Shown: piece by piece, positions 51,022 through 59,372 of the stretch
How the letters are laid out: each line of letters starts with the position of its first letter
How positions within the stretch are numbered: the stretch's first letter is position 1
Position numbers and translations under genes: made by a program
Source of the DNA: VXNE01 sp965206615
GTDB lineage: Bacteria > Pseudomonadota > Gammaproteobacteria > Pseudomonadales > Azotimanducaceae
Length of the DNA: 64,000 nt
Reading direction: 5' to 3'
Assembly: GCA_965206615.1 (NCBI GenBank)
Contig: OZ242219.1
Span: 434,001 to 498,000, forward strand
Notes under the pieces: generated by a model
Seen by the model: the letters and a program-made list of their open reading frames with translations, nothing else
What the model was told of the DNA's origin: nothing
The model's database searches: none

Positions 51022-52148
51022 AGGGGTTGCGTGCGCTCGTGGTAGGTGTCGCGAACGAGCACGCCGCGGGTCTCGAAACGGCGGGACGCGATGCGCGTCT
51101 CGCCGGTGGCGTCCTCCACCTCGAAAGCGCCTTCGATCACATCGAAGAGGGTGAGGTAGGCGGGATGACCGACGGCGATGTGCCCGAAGCCCGCCTGTGC
51201 AAGCCCGATCGCCTGCGCCGGGTTCCTCGTGACGCCCCGGACGACATCGACGAGGGGCAGACCCAGCATGCCGAGCTTGGTCATCGTCCGGGCGAGGGAC
51301 ACGGCATAGCGGTCCACATTGCCGCGGTGCAGGTCGGAACTGATCGTGTGCACCGGCATGCCCTGCTCCAGCGCGGTCTCGCAGACCCGGAACGAGAAGG
51401 ATGATCGCCCGTGGCCGACGTCGACGAACACGCCGCGCGCGACGGCGTCCCGGAACGCGGGGATGACGACGTCCTGGAAGCCGAGTACGCCGCCCACCTT
51501 GCCGTGGTAGGTGTGGGTCACGATGTCCCCCGGCCGCAGCAGATCGAGCACATCGTCGATCAGCGGCGGCGGGTTGCCGACATGCAGCATCAGCGGCTTG
51601 CCGGAGAGCTCCGCCGCCTTGCGCGCGAGCTTCACGGCGTCCAGGCCGAAACTCCCGGTGTGGGACGCGGAGGCCAGCACCTTGACGCCGACCAGCCAGT
51701 CGTGGCGTTCGAGGGCCGCCACCGTGCCCGGCAGGTCGCAGAGGTCTGGCCGGGACGCATGGCCGCCGCCGACGTTCGGCAGGCCGGGGCTACCGATGTT
51801 GAGGAAGGCATAGGCGGGCGTGGCTTGCGTCTCGTGGACGAAGCGCGGAAAAGCGTCGATGGTGGCCGCACCGGAGGAACCGGCGTCGACCACGCAGGCG
51901 ACACCCTGTTCGACGCCGATGCGATCCGCCTGCAGGCGGCTGGTTTCGAACAGCGGGTGGCTGAAGACGTGGGTGTGGAGGTCGATGAAGCCGGGCGCCA
52001 CGAAGGCTCCCCGTGCATCGACGATCCTCTGGGCGGGGGCGTCGAGCGTTTCGACGATCACGCCCTGTGCCACATGGACATCGCGCTCGCGGATCTCCCC
52101 GGAGTCGACATCGACCACCTTGCCATGGGTGATGCTCAGCGTGCTCAA
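51018..52148 (-). CDS. Metallo-dependent amidohydrolase (EF_0837/AHA_3915-like)
   Basis: 376 residues. Metal ligands are in GFIDLHTHVFSHP (HxH), KPLMLHVGNPPP, DIVTHTYHGKVGG and ISSDLHRGNVDRY (final Asp). The probable carboxylated Lys is in WLVGVKVLAS. I chose the TTG at 52148 because AGGGGAG lies 5 bp upstream and homology begins with STLSITHGKVVDV; the longer frame to 52304 reads into the kinase gene end. Family members deacetylate or deaminate small amides or ureides. It forms a 4-bp overlapping pair with the PLP enzyme. Confidence 0.85.
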   Translation of the reverse strand: MSTLSITHGKVVDVDSGEIRERDVHVAQGVIVETLDAPAQRIVDARGAFVAPGFIDLHTHVFSHPLFETSRLQADRIGVEQGVACVVDAGSSGAATIDAFPRFVHETQATPAYAFLNIGSPGLPNVGGGHASRPDLCDLPGTVAALERHDWLVGVKVLASASHTGSFGLDAVKLARKAAELSGKPLMLHVGNPPPLIDDVLDLLRPGDIVTHTYHGKVGGVLGFQDVVIPAFRDAVARGVFVDVGHGRSSFSFRVCETALEQGMPVHTISSDLHRGNVDRYAVSLARTMTKLGMLGLPLVDVVRGVTRNPAQAIGLAQAGFGHIAVGHPAYLTLFDVIEGAFEVEDATGETRIASRRFETRGVLVRDTYHERTQPL

Positions 52149-52167
52149 GTGGACTCCCCTGGCAGGA

Positions 52168-53571
52168 TCACGCCTTGTCCAGAGGCCGCAGGGTGTCGCG
52201 AACCGCGCGCCAGCGCGCATGCAGGGCACGATAGGCGGCGACGGCTTCCGGATCCGGCTCCACGCGACGCGTGATGGGCACCATCGCCCGGGCGGCGGCG
52301 TCATGGTCCGCGTACAGACCGAGGGCCACCGCGAGAAAGACCGCGGCGCCGCGCGTCTCGACGGCGTGATCGGACAGTTCCAGGGGCGCGTTCAGGACGT
52401 GGGCGAGCACCTCCGGCCACAGGCGGCTCGCCGCGCCCCCGCCGGTGAGTCGGATGCGGTTGGGCGGTCCGCACCAGCCGCGCACCTGCTCGAAGATGTC
52501 GCCCACGGCGAACGCGACGCCCTCGAACACGGCGCGCAACAGGGCTCCGCGGCCGTGGCGCGCTCGCAGTCCGGTGAACGCACCGCTCGCCCCGGGCCGC
52601 GCTTCGGGGGCGACCTGTCCGGCGAGAAACGGCAGGAAGGAGACGCCGTCCGCGCCGGCGGGTATGAGTTCCGCTTGCGCCTGTGCGGCGCGATAGGCGT
52701 GGTCGCGCTCCGCCGGCCCGTGTGTGAGATCGAGGAGCCAGTCGAGGCTGCGGCCGCCGAGGATCGCATTGCCGCCGATCACATGACGATCCAGCGGCAT
52801 GGCGTAGAAGCGATACGCCCCGGGCGGGCGTTCGGCGGTAACGGCGCGCGTCACCGCGTGGGTGCCGAGGGTGATCGCGTAGTCGCCGGGTCGGGCGGCG
52901 TCCGCGCCGACGTTGGCGCAGATGCCGTCATGCGCCCCGACGGCGACCGGCGTTCCGGCCGGCAGGCCCATCTCCCGGGCCGCCTCGGCCGTAAGCGGTC
53001 CGGCGATGTGCCAGGGCAGGGCGGGCTCGGGCAGGAGGTTTGCCGGAAGCCCGAAGTCCTCGAACAGGTGGCTGTCCCAGCAGGCTGCGTCCGGGCCCGA
53101 GGACCAGTCGGTCATGTGCGCGCCGGTCAGTCGGAAGAGCAGGTAGTCCTTGCCGTACAACGCGTAGCGGCATCGTCTCCCGGCGCCGGCGTCCTGACCG
53201 CGGAGCCACAGGTACTTGGCCACCAGTGCGGCTCCGTAGTTCGACAGGAAGCGTTCCCTGCGCCAGGTGTGGAGTCGACGGAGTTCTGCCGCGTGTCGGT
53301 CGTCTGCCCAGGATCCCGCCAGCACCTCCCCGTGCCCGTCCAGGAACACCCCGGCGCCCCCACGGCCCGAGAGCGAGATGCCGGCGACGCGTTCCACATT
53401 GAGTCGGCGCACGGCGGCGACCGTGTCGCGCCACCACCGGGTCGGGTCCTGGCCGTCCGGGGTTTCCTTGTGCCGTGTTGCGACCTGCTGTAGTAATTCG
53501 CCCTTCGACGTGAATGCGGCAGTCTTCAGCCGGGTGGTGCCGAGGTCAATGCAGACGAACGTGTCGGACAT
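52168..53571 (-). CDS. FGGY-family carbohydrate kinase
   Basis: 467 residues. The N-terminal phosphate-1 motif FVCIDLGTTRLKTAAF and DGQDPTRWWRDT are typical of xylulokinase/gluconokinase-like kinases. FLPFLAGQVAPEARPGASGAF and RIRLTGGGAASRLWPEVLAHVL form the C-terminal FGGY signature and adenosine-binding region. It would phosphorylate a sugar, sugar acid or polyol. Situated 19 bp upstream of the amidohydrolase, so kinase, amidohydrolase and PLP enzyme form one operon: plausibly phosphorylation, deacylation and ammonia elimination of an amino-sugar acid. Confidence 0.88.
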   Translation of the reverse strand: MSDTFVCIDLGTTRLKTAAFTSKGELLQQVATRHKETPDGQDPTRWWRDTVAAVRRLNVERVAGISLSGRGGAGVFLDGHGEVLAGSWADDRHAAELRRLHTWRRERFLSNYGAALVAKYLWLRGQDAGAGRRCRYALYGKDYLLFRLTGAHMTDWSSGPDAACWDSHLFEDFGLPANLLPEPALPWHIAGPLTAEAAREMGLPAGTPVAVGAHDGICANVGADAARPGDYAITLGTHAVTRAVTAERPPGAYRFYAMPLDRHVIGGNAILGGRSLDWLLDLTHGPAERDHAYRAAQAQAELIPAGADGVSFLPFLAGQVAPEARPGASGAFTGLRARHGRGALLRAVFEGVAFAVGDIFEQVRGWCGPPNRIRLTGGGAASRLWPEVLAHVLNAPLELSDHAVETRGAAVFLAVALGLYADHDAAARAMVPITRRVEPDPEAVAAYRALHARWRAVRDTLRPLDKA

Positions 53572-53606
53572 GGACGGGATTCTATGAGCTTCACGACCGG
53601 GCGACG

Positions 53607-54461
53607 ATGCCTGGTGTTACGGCGCTTGTCCCGCGCCGGATGACCGCCCGACGCGAGGAGCTGTTCGAGCGGGGCTACCTGGTCGTGCCCGCTGTGGTCC
53701 CGCCGGCGCTCTGCGAAGCAGTCGTTGCAGCCACCGCCGCGTTCGTCGGCGTGGACCCGGACGACCCCGCGACCTGGTATGGGAACTGCAGCCCGGGACA
53801 CGGCATCGTACCCCTGCACCACGGACAGGCCCTGTGGGACGTGCGCCAATGGCCGGCGGTCCACGCGCTCTTTCGCGAACTCTACGAAGACGAGTCGCTG
53901 TGGGTATCCATGGATCGGGTGTCCTGCAAGGCGCCGGCGGCCGGCTGGGAGGGCGGCGATCGCACGAGTCCGCTGCACTGGGACACCGATCCGCGCCGGC
54001 CGCGACGGGCGGGGTTCCAGGGCCTGGTGTATCTGCGGGATACGGCGGCCGAGCAGGGCGCCTTCTGCTGCGCCCCGGACGTCTACGCGGAACTGCCGAA
54101 GTGGGTATCGGGCCGCCGCGTCCGGGAGGCGCGCGACGCGGTCAACGCAAGCGCCACGCCGATCCGGAAGATCGGCGGCAGGGCCGGCTCGATGGTCGTC
54201 TGGCATCGGCAGATGCCCCACTCGTCGGCACGCAATGACGGCCGGGTGCCGCGCTGGGTGCAGTACGTGACCATGGATGTCTCAGGATCGGAGGACGAGC
54301 GGCTCGAACGAGTGCGCCTGTTCGAGGAGCGGCGTCCGCCGGAATGGGCCGTCCAACAGCAGGTCCCCGGGCAGTTGATTCCGGAGCCGGGACCGGTGGC
54401 GAAGCTCACGCCGTTGGGACGCCGCCTCGCCGGCCTTGATCCCTGGGTGAAGTGCGCATAG
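53607..54461 (+). CDS. PhyH-family Fe(II)/2-oxoglutarate dioxygenase
   Basis: 284 residues if it starts at the ATG 53607; ATG 53640 (MTARREELFERGYLVVP) is equally possible. Metal ligands are in TSPLHWDTDPRRP (HxD) and WHRQMPHSSARNDGRVP (distal His with Arg further on). Only loosely similar to the block dioxygenases. Divergent from the kinase gene (36 bp), so they share a control region and it may belong to the same sugar-acid locus. Substrate unknown. Confidence 0.85.
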   Translation: MPGVTALVPRRMTARREELFERGYLVVPAVVPPALCEAVVAATAAFVGVDPDDPATWYGNCSPGHGIVPLHHGQALWDVRQWPAVHALFRELYEDESLWVSMDRVSCKAPAAGWEGGDRTSPLHWDTDPRRPRRAGFQGLVYLRDTAAEQGAFCCAPDVYAELPKWVSGRRVREARDAVNASATPIRKIGGRAGSMVVWHRQMPHSSARNDGRVPRWVQYVTMDVSGSEDERLERVRLFEERRPPEWAVQQQVPGQLIPEPGPVAKLTPLGRRLAGLDPWVKCA

Positions 54462-54715
54462 TGACTCCTGAGCATCATATGGATGCTGTTCTGGGCCATA
54501 TGTTCACCAGCGTACAATATGGCCACCCAACAGAGCCCTTGTTTCCCGTAACGCACATATGGCCGAAGGACGAAGCAGTCGCGCCGGCGCGTACCACGGG
54601 AGTTTCAGCCCGCGAAACGTCCAACGCGACCGAAGGTCGCGCGCTAGTGTGCTGTCTGGGGGAGCGCTATGCTCACTCCGTTCGGACCTCGGTGCACGAC
54701 GGAGGGAGGTGAGCG
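54462..54715. other. Intergenic region with small palindromes
   Basis: No gene seen. AGCATC-ATATG-GATGCT (54471-54487) just after the PhyH stop may terminate transcription. CATATGG or its variants occur four times up to 54,560. A GAAACGTCCAACGCGAC stretch near 54,616 resembles the hairpin region at 571-615. The NfeD ribosome site GGAGGGAGG lies at the right end. Confidence 0.5.
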
Positions 54716-55201
54716 ATGCCATGGTGGGGCTGGCTGATCGTCGGCGGTGTCCTCGTCGGCATTGAACTCACGGCCGCCGATCTCGCCTTCTACTTCATCT
54801 TTCTGGGCGCTTCGGCGGGCGTCGTTGGCCTGGTGCAACTCGCTGGCGGCGACCTGGCGATGTGGGAGCAGTGGCTGTTGTTCGCGGCGCTGGCCCTGGC
54901 GTCGATGGTGCTGTTCAGACGACGTCTCTACGCGCGGTTGCGGGGACGCCTGGTCGGCTTTGACGGCACGCCGACGGGAGAGGTCGTGCACGTGATCGAG
55001 GACATGGCGGTCGGCGAGAAGACGCGCGTCGATCTGCGCGGGTCGCAATGGACCGCGACCAACGTCGGTACACGCCCGATAGCCTCCGGCGCGGCTGCCC
55101 GAGTGGTCGGTATCCGGGGAGCGGGTCTCAGCATCGAGGGCCTGCCAGCGGGCGCGAGTGCGTCCGACAATGAGGTAGAGTCCGAGCGCAATCTGGATTG
55201 A
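54716..55201 (+). CDS. NfeD-like membrane protein
   Basis: 161 residues. Three hydrophobic segments (WGWLIVGGVLVGIELTAADL, AFYFIFLGASAGVVGLVQL, LLFAALALASMVLFRRRLY) are followed by a C-terminal OB-fold-like domain (GEVVHVIEDMAVGEKTRVDLRGSQWTATN). This is the short NfeD form, without the ClpP-like protease domain. Strong ribosome site. It is 12 bp upstream of the SPFH gene, the standard NfeD/stomatin operon, thought to organise inner-membrane microdomains. Confidence 0.9.
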   Translation: MPWWGWLIVGGVLVGIELTAADLAFYFIFLGASAGVVGLVQLAGGDLAMWEQWLLFAALALASMVLFRRRLYARLRGRLVGFDGTPTGEVVHVIEDMAVGEKTRVDLRGSQWTATNVGTRPIASGAAARVVGIRGAGLSIEGLPAGASASDNEVESERNLD

Positions 55202-55213
55202 GGAAGGATCTCC

Positions 55214-56149
55214 ATGGAAACCCTGATCGTAGCGGGCGTGGTCGCTGTCCTGGCCATCATCATCATCGTCAAGACTGCGGTGGTGGTACCGCAGCAGAGT
55301 GCCTACGTCGTCGAGACGCTGGGCCGGTACTCGCGCACGCTTCGGGCGGGATTCCACCTGCTGGTGCCGTTCCTCGACCGGATCGCCTACAGGCACACGC
55401 TGAAGGAGCAGGCGGTGGATGTCCAGGAGCAGCTGTGCATCACGTCGGACAACGTTCAGGTCGGCGTCGACGGCGTGCTCTACCTGCAGGTGATGGATGC
55501 CCACGCGGCCTCGTACGGCATCGGCGACTACCTGTTCGCCATCGCCCAGCTGGCGCAGACCACGCTGCGTAGCGAAATCGGCAAGATCGAACTCGACAAG
55601 ACTTTCGAGGAACGCAGCCACATCAACCTGCGGATCGTCGAGGAACTCGACCGTGCTTCCGACCCGTGGGGCGTCAAGGTCCTCCGCTACGAGATACAGA
55701 ACATCAATCCGCCGACGGACGTGGTCTCGGCGATGGAGAAGCAGATGCGCGCCGAGCGGGAGAAGCGCGCGACCATCCTGGAATCCGAGGGGGAGCGCGA
55801 CGCGCGGATCAACGCGGCGGAAGGCGAGAAACAGCAGGTCATCAAGCAGTCGGAAGCCAACAGGGAGCAGCAGATCAACGAGGCGGCGGGCGAGGCAGCC
55901 GCCATCCTGGCCATCGCGGAAGCGACTGCCGAAGGCCTGAAGAAGGTCGCCGAGGCGCTGACGGTTGACGGTGGGGACAAGGCCATGCAGTTGCGCGTGG
56001 CGGAGGACTATCTCGAGCAGTTCGGCAACCTGGCCAAGGCAGGCAACACCTTGATCGTTCCGGCCAACCTGAGCGACATGACGTCGATGATCGGCGCCGC
56101 CACGCACGTGCTGGAGGCCACCAGATCGGACCCCAGTCGGGCCAGGTAG
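55214..56149 (+). CDS. SPFH/band 7 (stomatin/QmcA-like) membrane protein
   Basis: 311 residues. An N-terminal membrane anchor (LIVAGVVAVLAIIIIVKTAVV) is followed by the band 7 domain: VPQQSAYVVETLGRYSRTL, AGFHLLVPFLDRIAYRHTLKE, LQVMDAHAASYGIGDY and AQTTLRSEIGKIELDKTFEER. A charged coiled coil rich in Glu, Ala and Lys spans about 180-245, and the conserved end GNTLIVPANLSDMTSMIG closes it. Paraslipin/QmcA type, forming large membrane rings. Co-transcribed with NfeD. Confidence 0.92.
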   Translation: METLIVAGVVAVLAIIIIVKTAVVVPQQSAYVVETLGRYSRTLRAGFHLLVPFLDRIAYRHTLKEQAVDVQEQLCITSDNVQVGVDGVLYLQVMDAHAASYGIGDYLFAIAQLAQTTLRSEIGKIELDKTFEERSHINLRIVEELDRASDPWGVKVLRYEIQNINPPTDVVSAMEKQMRAEREKRATILESEGERDARINAAEGEKQQVIKQSEANREQQINEAAGEAAAILAIAEATAEGLKKVAEALTVDGGDKAMQLRVAEDYLEQFGNLAKAGNTLIVPANLSDMTSMIGAATHVLEATRSDPSRAR

Positions 56150-56330
56150 CGCCTTGCGGGGCTGCGCGGCAGGGCGCGGCTCGGGTATCGTAGACGCTGC
56201 GAATCGTGCTGTACCCGACTATCATTCTGGCGTCGAAGCCGGGCTCGACGCCTTGCGCTGCGACGGGGTTGCAGCGCCGGGGCAGGGCATCCGAAAGGTA
56301 TATCAAGGTGGAACGAGGAGGGGATCGAGC

Positions 56331-57617
56331 ATGCACACGGAGCTGACCGCACCGCTTGGCGAACGGGTCGAATACGCATCTACGGAATGGCTGGCGCAGG
56401 CGAAGCGATTCCTCGAGGACAGGAGCGCGACGGTCCCGAACGCAACCTTCAGCTTCTCGAGCCATCTCGACAATCCGCCGCCGCACCTCGCGAACGGCGA
56501 CGGTCCGTTCGGCTTCACGGTGCGGCTCTCGGATGGGGCCGTGGAGGTCGAGGCGCGGCCGAGCGCAGATGTCGACCTGCAGCGGCGGGGCGATTACAAC
56601 GCCGCGCTGCCGCTGACCTGGATCGTCTACGGGGACGACCCTTCGAACCGCGAGCGCATCGTGAAGGAGTACCACTACCTCGGCGGCGACAAGGCACCGC
56701 AACAACACGGGCAGATGCCGGAGGACCCGGCGGTCGCGCAGCTCATGCGGGAACTGCACGACCACCTCGCCGTGCGCACGATCAACAACCCGGACATCGG
56801 CCACCGCGTCAAGCACTTCGGGCTCGAGCGGCACGTCGCGGAACTGGCGGATACGGGCTACACGGTGCTCGAGAACGCTTTCACCGACGATTATGCGACG
56901 GAAATGCGCGAGGAAACGCACGGGAACCACGCCGGGCGGGCGGCGGACGCGAGCTTCCGGGCGACAATGCTGCTCTGCCGCGGGCAGATCTGGGAGGAGG
57001 CGGTGGTACACCCCTGGGTGCTGACGCTCGCCGAACATCTGCTGGGCCGCGGTTGCCTGATCTATCAGTCGGACACCATCGTGAAGGGGCCCGGGACGGA
57101 GACGCACCCCGGGCTGCATTCCGACTATGCCGCGTCAATGGTGGAGGAGCCGTTTCCGGACTTCTGCCTCGAAGCGACCGCCGTGTGGTCGATCGACGAC
57201 TTCCGGGGCGATGCCGGACCGACGGTGATCATGCCCGGGAGCTTCCGCGAGGGTCGCCAGGTGCCGCCCGGGACGACCCAGGACGGCACGGTGACCATCG
57301 AGATGCCGCAGGGCTGCGTCGCGTTCTGGCATGGCGCGACCTGGCACGGCTCGACACCGCGCAAACGGTCGGGCAAGCGCACGTCGCTGCACAATGCCTA
57401 CTCGCGGAACTTCATGCGTCCCATCGAACGCTACGAGGACATCGACCAGGCGATCGTGGACCGGAATCCGCCCGTCTTCTCCACCCTGTGCGGTCTCGAC
57501 GACGCGTTCGGCAAGAGTGGCGAGATGGGAGCCGACTTCGAGCGCCTGGGCTATGCGGCGCGTTCAGGCTATGGACGTTCGACGGCGGCCTTCCGGCCGG
57601 CGCTGCTCGAGGAGTGA
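56331..57617 (+). CDS. PhyH-family dioxygenase, tandem copy 1
   Basis: 428 residues from the ATG at 56331, which follows GAGGAGGGG. Metal ligands are in HPGLHSDYAASM (HxD) and CVAFWHGATWHGSTPRK, with NAYSRNFMRPIERYED near the C-terminus. The N-terminal ~130 residues (LDNPPPHLANGDGPFGFTVR, EARPSADVDLQRRGDYN) are not typical of PhyH and may be a separate lipid- or substrate-binding domain. Nearly duplicated by the next gene. Substrate unknown. Confidence 0.85.
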   Translation: MHTELTAPLGERVEYASTEWLAQAKRFLEDRSATVPNATFSFSSHLDNPPPHLANGDGPFGFTVRLSDGAVEVEARPSADVDLQRRGDYNAALPLTWIVYGDDPSNRERIVKEYHYLGGDKAPQQHGQMPEDPAVAQLMRELHDHLAVRTINNPDIGHRVKHFGLERHVAELADTGYTVLENAFTDDYATEMREETHGNHAGRAADASFRATMLLCRGQIWEEAVVHPWVLTLAEHLLGRGCLIYQSDTIVKGPGTETHPGLHSDYAASMVEEPFPDFCLEATAVWSIDDFRGDAGPTVIMPGSFREGRQVPPGTTQDGTVTIEMPQGCVAFWHGATWHGSTPRKRSGKRTSLHNAYSRNFMRPIERYEDIDQAIVDRNPPVFSTLCGLDDAFGKSGEMGADFERLGYAARSGYGRSTAAFRPALLEE

Positions 57618-57733
57618 CGGATAGCCAAAGGCGCCCCGGGCCTGCGGCACTCCATCCCGACGGGATCTGACCCGCCGCTGCTGCCCGCGGGGCGGCGGTC
57701 GGACAGGGGATTGCATCGAGGAGGGGAGCGAAC

Positions 57734-58996
57734 GTGTACACGCAGCTGAGCGCACCGCTTGACGAACGGATCGAATACGCGTCGACGGAGTGGCTGGCGG
57801 AGGTGAAACGCTTCCTTGGGGCCCGCGCTGAGACGGTCCCGAACGCAACGTTCAGCTTCTCCGGTCATCTCGACAATCCGCCGCCACACCTGGCGAACGG
57901 AGACGGCCTGTTCGGCTTCACGGTGCGGTTGCGGGACGGGACCGTCGAGGTCGAGGGACGCCCCGGCGCCGATGTCGACCTGCTGCTTCGAGCGGACTAC
58001 AACGCCGCGCTGCCCCTGGCCTGGATCGTCTACGGGGACGACCCTTCGAGCCGCGCACGGATCGTGCAGGAGTACCACCACCTCGGGGGCGACAAGGCGC
58101 CACGACAACACGGCCAGATGCCGGCGGATCCGGCGGTTGCCGCGCTCATGCGGGAACTGCACGACCACCTCGCGGTGCGCACGACCAACAACCCGGACAT
58201 CGGCCATCGCGTCAAGCACTTCGGACTCGAGCGGCAGGTCGCCGAACTGGCGGATACCGGGTACACGGTGCTCGAGAACGCCTTCACGGACGACTACGCG
58301 CGGGAGCTGCGCGAGGAAACGCACAGGAACCACGCGGGGCGTGCCGCTGACGCGAGCTTCCGGGCGACGATGCTGCTCTGTCGCGGGCAGATCTGGGAGG
58401 AGGCGGTCGTGCATCCGTGGGTGCTGACCCTCGCCGAACACCTGCTCGGGCGAGGCTGCCTGAGCTACCAGTCGGCCACCATCGTGAAGGGCCCCGGGCA
58501 GGAGACGCACCCGGGTCTGCATTCGGACTATGCCGCGTCGAGGGTGGAGCAGCCGTTCCCCGATTTCTGCCTGGCAGCGCCCGCCGTCTGGGCCATCGAC
58601 GACTTCCGGGGCGACGCCGGGCCGACCGTCATCATGCCCGGGAGCTTCCGCAAGGGTCGCCAGGTGCTGCCCGGCACGACCCAGGACGGCACGGTACGCA
58701 TCGAGATGCCCCAGGGCTGCATCGCGTTCTGGCACGGCGCCACCTGGCACGGCTCGACGCCGCGCAAGGCGCCCGGACACCGGACGTCGCTGCACAACGC
58801 CTACTCCCGGAACTTCATGCGCCCCATCGAACGTTACGACGACATCGACCAGGCGATCGTGGATCGCAACCCGCCGGTATTCTCCACCCTGTGCGGTCTT
58901 GACGATGCGTTCGGCAAGAGCGGCGAGACGGGCCCGGATTTCGAGCGGCTCGGTTATGCGGCGCGTTCGGGATATGGACGGTCGACGACAGCCTGA
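57734..58996 (+). CDS. PhyH-family dioxygenase, tandem copy 2
   Basis: 420 residues, GTG start after GAGGAGGGG, closely similar to the preceding gene along its whole length (HRVKHFGLERQVAELADTGY, ENAFTDDYARELREETHRNH). Metal ligands HPGLHSDYAASR and CIAFWHGATWHGSTPRK are intact. It ends 8 residues earlier. A recent tandem duplication; the intergenic sequences before both genes are also similar, so the repeat unit includes the leader. Confidence 0.87.
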   Translation: MYTQLSAPLDERIEYASTEWLAEVKRFLGARAETVPNATFSFSGHLDNPPPHLANGDGLFGFTVRLRDGTVEVEGRPGADVDLLLRADYNAALPLAWIVYGDDPSSRARIVQEYHHLGGDKAPRQHGQMPADPAVAALMRELHDHLAVRTTNNPDIGHRVKHFGLERQVAELADTGYTVLENAFTDDYARELREETHRNHAGRAADASFRATMLLCRGQIWEEAVVHPWVLTLAEHLLGRGCLSYQSATIVKGPGQETHPGLHSDYAASRVEQPFPDFCLAAPAVWAIDDFRGDAGPTVIMPGSFRKGRQVLPGTTQDGTVRIEMPQGCIAFWHGATWHGSTPRKAPGHRTSLHNAYSRNFMRPIERYDDIDQAIVDRNPPVFSTLCGLDDAFGKSGETGPDFERLGYAARSGYGRSTTA

Positions 58997-59070
58997 CGGT
59001 CGGCGCTGCTCGAGGAGTGACCCGTTTGGGGGATGCTGCGAGGTCGCGAGTCGGGATCTGAAGAGAGTTA

Positions 59071-59114
59071 AATACTGGTAAGATCGGCCCTTGGGAGCCG
59101 AAAATACCAATATT
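59071..59114 (+). promoter_or_regulatory. Operator-like inverted repeat upstream of hipBA
   Basis: AATACTGGTA (59071-59080) and TACCAATATT (59105-59114) match as inverted repeats at 9 of 10 positions, centred 31 bp before the antitoxin start. Such arms are typical autoregulatory sites of HipB-type antitoxins. Confidence 0.55.
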
Positions 59115-59123
59115 ACAGTCACC

Positions 59124-59372
59124 ATGACGGATCATCTCGAAGCATTGGGCGGTAAGCTGCGCGCGGCCCGGAGGCGGCGCTTCCCCGCTGACGATCTCGC
59201 GAGTTTCGCGTTGCGCATAGGCGTCAGCCGCTCAACGCTGCAGAAGATGGAGAAGGGCGACCTGTCCGTGAGCATCGCCCGGTACTGGCGGGCTGCGGAG
59301 ATTCTCGAGCTCGCCGAAACCTTCGAAGGGCTGTTCGTCATCGAGGAGAGCTTCTTTGAGGATCCGCCGTGA
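59124..59372 (+). CDS. hipB: HipB-like XRE antitoxin
   Basis: 82 residues from the ATG at 59124. It is a small DNA-binding protein with a Cro/CI helix-turn-helix: KLRAARRRRFPADDLASFAL, then RIGVSRSTLQKMEKGDLSVSI. It should bind its own promoter and the HipA-like partner. It overlaps the toxin gene by 17 bp, so the pair is translationally coupled. The C-terminal FEGLFVIEESFFEDPP tail is acidic and may contact HipA. Confidence 0.85.
   Translation: MTDHLEALGGKLRAARRRRFPADDLASFALRIGVSRSTLQKMEKGDLSVSIARYWRAAEILELAETFEGLFVIEESFFEDPP

Noticed and set aside
54470..54570. Repeated CATATGG-type motifs considered as a CRISPR-like array
   Set aside because: Units are under 10 bp, irregularly spaced and without spacer structure; no cas genes in the window.
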